From positions 17,298,001 to 17,362,000 of the forward strand of contig JAMPIQ010000002.1 of the NCBI GenBank assembly GCA_024699855.1: a stretch of DNA of 64,000 nucleotides, read 5' to 3'. Origin of the DNA: Aphelenchoides besseyi (taxonomy: Eukaryota > Nematoda > Chromadorea > Rhabditida > Aphelenchoididae). Within the stretch, counting starts at the first letter, position 1. Each line of letters starts with the position of its first letter. The translations under genes and the position numbers were made by a program. The notes under the pieces are model-generated. The model saw only the letters and a list, made by a program, of their open reading frames with translations, was not told the DNA's origin and ran no database searches. This document shows, one piece after another, positions 54,602 to 64,000 of the stretch.

Positions 54602-57600
54602 TCAAGAGACACCATAAGATGGGCATTGTTGAATAGCGAGAGCCGAGAGCTGCAAACACATTTGCGATAGAACGATTGCCGCATAAGCGAAGTTTTTGGT
54701 TCGTATCGAATCGGCAACACTGTCGCCGTTCTCTCGTGCCAACTGCAAATGTCGAAACGTGGGATTACGAGCTGAAACGACGCGTTTTCCGCTCAACGGT
54801 TCACTGCGCCCGCGCAGTCGATTTCGAGCACCACGTCGAATCAGATCCTCGAAGGTGTCGACGGAGGCGGCAAACGCGTCGATTTGTAATTTCAACTTCT
54901 CGAATACACGCAACAAACGCGGCAACATAATGGGATTCGATTTCATGGAATCGGAATACAACACCAAAGTTGCAATGATCGGCTGTGGATAAGAAGCTAA
55001 CAATTCGAAAACACTTGCAAGCTGAATGTTAGTCGTAAAGTTGTGCTCAACCATCATTTCGAGAGCTGTGATCAGCGCATCGTACAAGTAGCCGGCTCCT
55101 GAACAAAAACGTTAAAAAGCCCTCACAATTGAAATCGATTACCTTTTTCCGTATTGCAAGTCATCAGTAATCCATCAGGTCGATTGGACTTTTGTTTTGT
55201 TCCATTACTCAAGTTCAATTTCAGCGGATTGGCGTCCGCTTTGCGCTCCGTTTCCAACATCTCAAGCTCCGATTTCAACTCGACGAGATGTTGGTAACGG
55301 GCGTTGATAAGCGACATGCTTTCGTCAACACTCAAATTTTCCAACCACTTTGATTCGTAGGTTAATTTATCCAACGTTTTTCCAATTGATTCAATCGACT
55401 GCAATGATTAATGGTTCAAAGGTTTCAGGACATGGAAATTCACCTGTGAAGCTTCTGTCCAATTTTGTTCTCGCACTTCGCTCAAAAATTTCTGTTTGGC
55501 GGGTGGAAGCGGAATTCCAACTCGTTCCAAAGATTTTTTCTTTTCGTTTACATCGCGATTCGTATCCTCATCATCGCAAGAGTTGTGTCGGGAAGAGTCG
55601 TCTGATTCTGAGATTCCATCGTAGGCGAATTGAAAGTATTCGGTGTTGGATGCGGTCATCAGCTCGTAATTCGACGTGAACATCTCGTCGGGAACTGATT
55701 CGTTGGACGATCCACCGCCCTCCATTGGTAAGGCTGTTTCTTCATCGCTAACATTGAGTAGAATGTCGTCTTCGCCCAATTGGTTCAACGGCAAACGACC
55801 CGAATCCGGCGCGTACATGCTCACGCTGTCCGTTGTCGCATGTGCCGATCGACTTTGAAAGTAGCGGTTCCATGCTGTGGATGCCATACTCGAACGTGCA
55901 GACGACAAGCGAGTAAACGGCTGTCTTGCCGATAACATCTCTTCACCACAATTCAAGTTGAGCATATTGTTTGGAGTAAGACCATCGTATTTGAAGGCCC
56001 AATTAGCACAATTTCTTTTCGTTGTTCGCAATATTTCGAAGGCTTCTGTGTTGTAGACACGAAACGTTGAATCGGAGACCAACTTAATGAAAACAAAAGT
56101 CAAAATGAACGATCCAATCAACCAACCTCTGTAACGTTAATCACACAATTTGGAATACACGAAAGAAAGGCGTTCGCAGCTTCCATACAAATAGTCGGAT
56201 CGAAATTGAGTTTCTGTGGTCGCAGCTTAACGAATGGAATGATGTAGCGCAGCAAACTCGTCCACATGAAATCTTCGCATCGTAGTGATAACAATGTGTG
56301 AAGCAGCGATAAAACAACGCGACAAAGCTAAACATGGGTGTAAATCGATAGTTATCTCAATGAACATACTCGATCAGATGAGTTCATTTTATGCAAAATA
56401 ACTTCGAGCAAAGTCATATCCGAAACATTGGTTTCGGCAGCAGTCAACAACTTGAGGATCGTATGAAGCATAGCCGGTTCAGTGATTGTTTCAAGACAAA
56501 GATGGAAATAAGCGATACGTGAAACCAATTTGTCGGGATCAGACTGAACAACAAATAGTTCAAAATTAAGTTAAAACAAACGTACTTGCAACAAAGAAGG
56601 CTTTACAACCTCAACCAGAAATCCGTCGTAGAAATATTTGACGATTTGACAGGCAACTCGTCGATGTGATGCCTGAACAACGGCGTTACAAAACAACAGT
56701 GAACTGTAGAAATCGCAAAGCTCCGGAACCGCGTCCATTGAACGGTTCAAATAGATTTTATGGAACTCATCGTCGCGTAGTCGTAATGCTAAATGTCGGT
56801 AAGAGGATTGGAATCTTACTTGCCACTAACCTTCACAAATGAATCCCGGTAACTGGCTATAACATCCGGATAGACCGGTCGCAAGCACAGGACAGAAATT
56901 ACTCTGCAAAATCGAATACAAAACCGATAAAGATTTTGAACTTACGTCATCCGAAACGTGTTTAGCAACGAAATCGAGATCGTTGGCGGCGGTGAGGATC
57001 AATAACAGCGCATCACGAGCCTGATGAGCCACTTCATTCGAACTGTAGATGTAGGAAATGAGAAGATTGAAGACCAAAAACGGTTGTTGTTCTTTGTAAT
57101 CATCCGATTCATCGGAACAATGCGGATTAAAGAAAAAGTCCAACAACGTTCCATCCAACGAAATTTTGATGCAAATCTAAAGAAACATAACGCCGAGAAT
57201 AAGCGCCATACGATCACTCACTTGATGCAGAAGTAAGACAAAATGTTTGTCGATACTACTTTGTTGAAAACAACGTTCTTTCGCCGACTTTTGACACCAT
57301 TGTAGTAACTCGAGTAGTGGCAAAAGAATCGGTTTGTGAACGAGCAGACAATGAGTTTGAGAATGATTCTGCGTAACAAGACCTTCGTAGATTTTCAATA
57401 ACATCACCTGAAAGACCGGTAAATGGTGGAAAAATGAAGTTCAATTACCTGGCAATTTGGAACGAGAAATAGCGGAACTTTTTCGGTCCAATCACCAACC
57501 CGTTTGTAGATGTCATGAGCGAAAACCAATTCGAGAATTTGACCGATTTGTGCCATCGGCAACGAGTTCACTTCCATTACAAGTAACTTGCACATGACTT

Positions 57601-57938
57601 CGAGATGATTGCAAACTTCGGTCACCTGAAATGCTTCATTTGAAAGGCTATTCATTCACAGAACTGACATCTTTCACTTGTTTGACTGGTCGTTTCATCG
57701 CTTTTTGTATCAGCTGCCATTCGGACTCGAAAGATCGCTCCCATTCAGATGGATCGGATGCGAACTCTGAGCTCCATGATTCAAACGACGTAGTAAAATT
57801 GTCGACATCGTCGTCCGGGTCGAGTGGTGAGCCGTTTCCATTAAGCTCGGAATTTGTCACGTTTGAACGATCGTTGTTCATCGGCGAATCGTTGCCACCG
57901 GAGCCCCATAGCGAGAATAAGCGACGAACACTAGACAT
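54602..57938 (-). CDS. FHIP (FAM160A-type) FTS-Hook-interacting protein
   Basis: A multi-exon gene with 40-55 nt introns; ATG at 57936-57938 (MSSVRRLFSLWGSGG), stop TGA at 54602-54604. The N-terminal half shows the family's helical blocks: NHLEVMCKLLVMEVNSLP, then PLLELLQWCQKS and HFVLLLHQICIKISLDGTLL with DFFF. The most conserved region follows: QPFLVFNLLISYIYSSNEVA, HQARDALLLILTAAND, and NFCPVLATGLSGCYSQLPG. The middle has a long acidic, Ser-rich linker (about 55460-55900); the C-terminal exons contain LYDALITALEMMVEHNFTTN and LASVFELLASYPQPIIATL. FHIP proteins join Hook adaptors and FTS to link early endosomes to dynein, so a cytosolic trafficking role is expected. No frame breaks were seen. 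Confidence 0.88.
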
Positions 57939-59843
57939 TTCTATCAATTACTTTATGAACATGATTAGAAAGAGAGATAGCAGATCCATTAAGCCAATAA
58001 AAGCTCAAACACAAAGCTTTTGTTTGGCGTTGTGTACTGCTTGATCATCAAAGAAAATCTGTTGAGGACATTGCTATTGATAATAAAACAATCGGACAAT
58101 GAATTAGTTTGCGACCTCTCTCAGTAATTCAAATCATTAGGTTTTATCGCCTACTCTCGAGCACCGTGATATCATTGATTAGCTCAATAGGTGTTTCAAG
58201 AACATTATTTGACGACGAATGTGTAAATTAGATTATTTATGTTACTGTGGATGAAAAGTAGTGTATGTTTCAGTCATCCGTTATTAGAATGCAATACAAA
58301 TTGAATCGTAGATCTAAGCTGGAACTCACGATTTACAACCGGCTAATAATTCTTCAGAGCTTTTGATTACTTTCTTGTTGTGGATAAGATGTCAATAGGT
58401 CACAATATTAACTGTAGATAAATTGGCGCAAAAACGATGTATATGACTATTCAATTGCGCAATGGACGTGGATCTTTCGAAGAGAATTGCACCTTGAAAT
58501 CGTCGTTGATAAGCTGATGCTTTTTGTTTGCAAAAATTACGACTTTTGAAGGAAACAAATTACAGCGTTTACTTCTTAAACTAGAGATGAAGCGAACAAA
58601 CTGAGGTGAATTTCGATGGTCTACGTTGTTTAAAGTTTGTTTTAGTCAAAACCGCAGTTTATTCGCTTCATCATTCAGAGTGCCGCATCACTATAATGTG
58701 AAGGACGTACACGACGATCATCTTCTTCAATGAACTTTGTGAATAGTTTGTAGACCGATTGCAAAGTCATAGTCATCGATCCAAGTTAGCGACGAAGAGA
58801 ATTTTCAGTGAAGTCGGGTTCCCATCATATTTGCATAAAAATACAGTTTCCATCGTCTTAACGAATTGTTGACACGGTGTTTTTTGGACTCAAAAGCCGA
58901 GTAGTTTTGAGTGACAGATGAATATCTAATCTCCTTCTACATTCAATAATGCTGGCTACATTAATTAACATCAAGTTGTCTTGTTTGATGGTTCAAATGA
59001 GTTGAAGGTTAATCACCATCGTTTCGTGTTTACTTCTTCACTTGCTTGTAGACAGACGTTCTTTTGACAGAAACATTTGTTGCAAACTGATTTTCAGTTT
59101 CACACAACAAATTTGTTGTTCAATTGTATTGGTTGGTTCGTGCAAAAGTGATTGGCTGAAGTATTTACGCTTCGTATATCCGCAGTACGTCCGATTTACG
59201 GGACTTTTGTTTGTGAGCAATTCGCCCGCCGGCGGCATGTCGATGGATCGCCATCGGCGACCGAGTCCACAGGTACGCTGCTTATGTTGAGCGCATTGGA
59301 TTTGCGTTCTTCATCCTACAACCGCAGTCAACACTGACCTCCCGACGACGGAGAAACAAAAAACTATCGGATGGATTGCGCGCCGTTGGTGACGGAACAC
59401 ACTGACGACGAGATCGATGGGCGCGGTTGTCTTTTGCGTTCTCTTTCTTGAGCATATTTCTCATCTTTTCGATACCTGTGCCCTTAGACGATAAGCAGTG
59501 AAGATCCCCCTGCATTCATTTGTCGATGCTTAGATTCTCGTCTCGAATATATGTGATAGTCGATGGTTATGTTGCCTTCCGCTCGCCGACCGACCGCCCA
59601 CTTCTCCGACCTGCGCAGTTAAATTGGCAGAAGAACCAAAACGATATCCGGGAAGAAGCTGATCGTTTGTGATACGAAACAGCCACACGATTCGTTGAAG
59701 TCGTCAGTTTAGGGTTTTGCACATTCGGAGCTCTCGTATTTTTCAATTAAACGACTCATTTAAATGCCGTGTTAATTGATAGCTTCATTGAAGTTATTGT
59801 TCACATTTGAGTTTTCAGTGTCCGTCGAATTCAGCCGCTGAAA
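57939..59843. other. 1.9 kb between divergent FHIP and lipocalin genes; no gene supported
   Basis: This should contain both promoters. Short frames at 59042-59515 on both strands have no features. The last bases before the lipocalin ATG carry a GAGTTTTCAG acceptor-like site at about 59809-59818. Confidence 0.45.
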
Positions 59844-61914
59844 ATGTTGCGGCCTACAACCATTTTCGTGGTTGTTGTCGCTTGTTTTATCGTTGCAAAT
59901 GCCCAACGAGAAAATCCACAACAAACGGTTATCATGCGATTAGAGCCTCAGAATGAACAACGAGCATCGTTTATGCGTCCCGTTGATCCTCCACACGCGA
60001 TCAGTGCTCAGGCGCCGAGTGTTCCGCAACAAGCTCGTCAACCGATGGCCGCCGTTCCAACGGCCACAGCACCACGAACTGAACCCAATCCGGTTCGCCA
60101 AATCCCATCATCCGGAGCCACGGCGTCACCACCGGGAACTTCGACGCCGGTTGCCTCACCGGTTCACGCTCAACAGCCAGTTCTTGCTCCGGCATCCGAA
60201 GCGAACAGTGCCGGTCAGCAATTCGATCGTCGTGAACTTGCCGTTCCACCACAAGCTCCACCAGTGAACATTCCACCGGATGTTCAAAATCAACTGATCA
60301 AATTCTTCGGACTCGACAGTTTTGGTATTCCCGGTTTGACTGGAAATCATCCGAATGGATTTGCCGGTGCTGTTCAGGTTCGTTCATTTTCACTTTTGTG
60401 TTAAGCAAAATTTTTTGTTTGAACAGTAATCGTATTTATCCGTTTGTAGGAACTTCGTGCTGCCGGTATTCCAGTTCAAGGAATTCCACCGGAACACGTC
60501 GGAGCCCAACCAATGCAACTTCAACCACAAGGAAGTGAATTGCTCGGTCAAGCCAATCCCAACTTTGCTAATGGAGCTAACGCTTTCCAAAACATTATGA
60601 GTGAACCTGCTCAATTCCATTCATCATCGGGCGGTGTTCCATTGCCCGACGCTAAACCGGGCGAGAACGGTTTGATCGGTTTGCTTAGCAGTTCAATCCG
60701 CAAATTGTTCAAAGATTGTAAATCACAATTATCATTTTTTGGCTAACCATTTAGTTTTTAGCTGGCGTTGCCGACGCTCTTTCACAAAGTTTGCCCAATG
60801 TTCTTGGTACTCAAGGTCAATCGTCACCTTCTTCTGTTGCAACATCCGCAAGCCACGACGCTCCATCAACGCGTATCGGACAACGACGCGGTGAATCGGC
60901 GTTCGAAGGTGAATTGCCGGATGATCATTCCATTTCAACTGCCGCATCGAATGATGAAGCTTCAAGTTCGGTGAGCACAAACTCTGACAATGTTCGACGT
61001 CAACAATCGAGTGATGTCCGACGACAACAATCGCCAGCAGAACGAGCACTTTCCGGATTCGCTTCTGCATTGGGAGGTGGTGGACCAAACTCGCCGTCTC
61101 ACGCCGGTCTTCCTCGTATTCCTGGTATTCCACTTTTGCCAGGCGGTATTCCACGAAATGCACAAGGACAAATCGATGTGGTCAATTTGATCGGTTCAAT
61201 CACTCGTCGTATCTCCAACGGAACCACTTTGGCCGATGTTCTTCCACCAGATCAATTGCAAACTCTTGCCGACAATGTCACCGACGCACTTTTGCCTTCA
61301 ACTCCCGAAGATTTCGATCTGAACAAATTCATGGGTCGTTGGTTCGAGGGTATCAATAGTCCACGAGCGTCCGAACAGCGTTGTGTTGTTCATCATTATG
61401 GCGGATTGACTAAGAACGATAAAACCGCCACTTTCACTGCTTTGAAAATCTACAGAGATGGAAGTGAATTTGGAACCGTACGTTATTCAATCGGTTACGC
61501 GTTCCGTGCAGGCAACAAGGATGCAATGTTGCAATTACACAGTAGTGAAAACAGCGATGCTCAACCATGTAAGTTTTTGTGAGATGATTGTCTTAAGATC
61601 ATAGCCTTTGCTTTTCGTCCACTTATGTCATTTTGTTTTCAGTTTGGGTCTACAAACTTGGACCCCAAGGTACAGATCCGTTCGGAAACAAACAATACGA
61701 GTACGCGATTGTCAGCAATTGGGTCAAGTATCCGGTTACTGTGTTAGTGCGAGATCCGGATTCCTTCAAGACCAAGTACGAAATCGAGGTTTTGCGTTGG
61801 CTCGAAGATCAAGGTTTTATCAATGGCTTCGTTCGTGCCTTCAATCTCTTACAACCAGCTTCCTACTCTTCATGTCAATACGCCGACAACACGTTCGAAT
61901 TGTTTGGACGATAA
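59844..61914 (+). CDS. Lipocalin-related secreted protein with long Pro/Gln/Ser-rich N-terminal extension
   Basis: Four exons, 59844-60377, 60450-60717, 60762-61568 and 61643-61914, join in frame to 626 residues. Signal peptide: TIFVVVVACFIVANAQ. Residues from about 20 to 450 are low complexity, rich in Pro, Gln, Ala and Ser, with short ordered stretches (PPDVQNQLIKFFGLDSFGIP; ENGLIGLLSSSIRKLF). The lipocalin domain starts near residue 495 with FMGRWFEGINSP (the G-x-W motif) and has EQRCVVHHYG, YEYAIVSNWVKYPVTVLVRD and a final YSSCQYADNTFELFG, giving Cys on strand A and at the end for the usual disulfide. In C. elegans the lipocalin-related (LPR) proteins act in apical extracellular matrix of tubes and cuticle. 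A similar role is likely but inferred. The start follows a TTTTCAG acceptor by 25 bases. Confidence 0.88.
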
Positions 61915-63102
61915 TAAGCGAAAACCGTTCATCGCATTTTGTATATTTTCCTTAAAAACATGTTCTACGGTTTCCAACTTCATGCTACCGAACTAAACTC
62001 AAAACAAACCAAATCTTTGTTTCTTTTCGTTGACACACTTTTCCTGTGCAACAATTAAAAATCTCTCAGTTTTCGATTGCAACCACTTCGACATTCCTCC
62101 ACTTTTGTAACCAACTAATAAGCGTTCTTTCGACTCGTTTTCAATAAATCATGGTATAGAAGGTCGAGTATTTGGTTTTGAGATCTTAAAAAGTGAGAAC
62201 AACCTCTTCTGAAGGCTACAGTAGAAGAAAGATAACAAGCAAATGCTGTTAGTTGTTCGATTGTACATGACTAAACCTTAAACTACGTTTCAAACTTATA
62301 ACGTCTTACGCTGAGCAAATACGTAATCCGCTTAAATTGTATGAAAGTGCATCTGATCGAATTTCTTCGAAAGAAAGCGATTTGGGTCAACGGATTTAAG
62401 AGCAAAGTCGACAGATGAGTCGACGGCGAATTTCTCGGAATCTCGGCGACATTTACTTTTCGATTTTATTTGAAGAAGATCTTCGGGGATAACCGTAACC
62501 GAGTTTATTACCCAATTCAGAGGTCAAAGAGCAAACAAAAGTCATAAACTATAACGTCGGCAAAATGACAATCATTTTGAAGGCTCTGTACGTGAACTGA
62601 TCAGTCAATTAGTTCAATATTGAAGCTCTTGAACATGGATTTGTTTGTGTGTTTCATCATTGAGCTTCGAAACCTCACGATTCTCGTTATTTGAATGTTG
62701 CCGATGAAAATCGAGGTGTCGAAATCGATTGGCTGAGTTGATCGCTTGCCATCCACACCGTTGCTGGAATTGTGCCGTTCATTTGCTCGCAATCGGACGA
62801 GAACCGCCGACTTTGCCTGCGCGACGGATAACATCGACGCGCGAAATCCACGAATCGACCGGTGAATCGGGTCAGATGATCGCCATCCATTCACGGCATC
62901 TCTTTCGGTTTGCGTGCGATTATTGAGGAGCTTCGGATCCGTTTACGAATTTCTCTTATTTTCGTTGAGCTTCGGCGATTTTATGCTGCGCAATTAAAAT
63001 TCCAATTTGTTGCGTAACACAAAAGAAAGTAATCGTACGATCACCGTTTCAGTTTGAAGTTCATACGTGAATCTCAATCAAATCGTTTACTTTGCATTCA
63101 GA
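61915..63102. other. Spacer between the two lipocalin-type genes
   Basis: AATAAATC near 62143 is a polyadenylation signal for the upstream gene. No other coding signal is supported. Confidence 0.5.
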
Positions 63103-63971
63103 ATGACAAACTACGTGAAGTTTCTCGTATCATTGGCGTTGTTTCGATCGGCGATGGCCATTGGAGAGAATCCGGTAAGATACTTGAGAAGTTTGCTTGT
63201 GAACTTCTAAGGTTTAGATGGATCTACAAACGTTTGCCGGAGTAATCACAGGCATCGGACATATGCTACAGAATCAAGTAGAAACTGTTGATGTGCCCTC
63301 CGATTTGATCATGGGTCGATGGTTCCAAGTCTACAAAGCGGCCGTCAACTTTGACATGTATCGAACGCAAATGTATTGTCCGGTTGCTTATTGTAAGTGT
63401 TCTCTTTTGGGAGTTTGCTTATTGGAGTTGCAGTTAAACAAAATCGAGTGATGGGCGAAGATGGCTTTTCAATCGAAGAAGCCTATCGAACTGTCAGTAA
63501 AAATGGTCCAATCGAAACTTATAAACGTGATTTGAATAAAGTCGGCACGGGCAAATATTGGATGTACACGGAAGAGTACTTCTATCCACGACAATGTGAG
63601 TTCAATGGTTTCACAAAGACCAGCCACCTTTTGTTTAGTTTATATCATCAAAGCCGGACCCAAATTCGATAACAAGACCAAACCGGCTGATGCAGATGTT
63701 CAGTACATCGTGGTCACAGATGCCAGTCGAATGGGTCTAATGGTCTACGCTCGTGATCCAATGACCTTCTATCAAGTTTGTGACCATAAAATCGACTGCT
63801 TTAAACAACAAATTGCAGAAATACAACAAAGATGTTAGCGATTTCTTGGAAGAAGCAGGTTTTGGTGGTCGCATTTTCTGGAATTCTCCACGACCCATCT
63901 ATCAAGGTGCTGATTGCGAATGGCCATCTGAGAAAGAAGTCTTCGCTCGACGGTACAAAAAGATCTCTTAA
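63103..63971 (+). CDS. Lipocalin-related secreted protein (second, short member)
   Basis: Five exons, 63103-63174, 63218-63392, 63434-63595, 63639-63775 and 63819-63971, sum to 699 bases and 232 residues without a break. The ATG lies two bases after TTTGCATTCAG, a strong candidate for spliced-leader addition. Signal peptide: VKFLVSLALFRSAMA. The lipocalin fold begins with LIMGRWFQVYKA (G-x-W motif) near residue 55, then YCPVAY, EYFYPRQ, VQYIVVTDASRMGLMVYARD and a last Cys in GADCEWPSE. The central strand pair (YIVVTDASRMGLMVYARDP) aligns by eye with YAIVSNWVKYPVTVLVRDP of the upstream gene, so the two are tandem paralogues. It lacks the long N-terminal extension of its neighbour. Likely secreted and lipid- or matrix-binding. 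Confidence 0.88.
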
Positions 63972-64000
63972 CTCACGTGTAACACCAAATTTGCAGAGTC

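Overview
This 64 kb window is nuclear DNA of a nematode. Evidence: interstitial TTAGGC telomere-type repeats near 2.1 kb, many 35-50 nt introns ending in TTTCAG-like acceptors, candidate trans-splice acceptors just upstream of several start codons, an R4-type retrotransposon in 28S rDNA (a family known from nematode rDNA), and recognisable worm genes (SREBP/sbp-1, an MBR-1/E93-type factor, an AAT-type amino-acid exchanger, lipocalin-related proteins). A run of exactly 100 N (12742-12841) marks a scaffold gap, so the two sides are not proven to be adjacent in the genome.

Left part (1-18 kb), rich in mobile elements. At the edge lies the 3' part of a protein-primed family B DNA polymerase gene of the Polinton/virus-like type, broken by frameshifts. 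Next is a degenerate Helitron (about 2.4-8.3 kb). It combines a Ulp1-like cysteine-protease domain, a HUH Rep domain and a PIF1 helicase, is interrupted by a tRNA-derived SINE, and is followed by two perfect hairpins. From 8.3 to 11.7 kb there are host-like genes, including a well-resolved six-exon minus-strand gene of unknown family with a possible kinase-like fold. After the gap comes an R4-like non-LTR retrotransposon that ends directly in a 28S rRNA 3' segment, followed by two related hairpins that look like 3' ETS processing structures.

Middle part (18-31 kb), gene-poor and duplicated. A decayed family gene at 18.3-19.5 kb has a paralogous fragment at 25.9 kb. A 1.7 kb block is repeated directly 5.27 kb apart, with a third, inverted and diverged copy at 28.75-29.1 kb, followed by a short tandem repeat. 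Several broken exons lie here.

Right part (31-64 kb), ordinary single-copy genes, mostly on the minus strand with large spacers: mbr-1-like (30.5-31.1), AAT amino-acid transporter (34.6-36.6), a 257 bp-arm foldback of tRNA-like repeats (39.6-40.3), a small uncharacterised gene (40.5-40.8), small heat-shock protein (+, 41.1-41.7), sbp-1/SREBP (41.9-46.4), SLC35A nucleotide-sugar transporter (47.8-49.1), Ly6-like GPI protein (+, 53.2-53.7), FHIP/FAM160A (54.6-57.9), and two lipocalin-related secreted proteins (+, 59.8-61.9 and 63.1-64.0). SREBP, AAT and SLC35A are membrane or lipid-metabolism genes, but nothing in the sequence shows that they are co-regulated.

Single-base indels and premature stops are concentrated in the mobile elements and in the 18-30 kb block. 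The right-hand genes read cleanly, so this looks like real decay more than general base-calling error.
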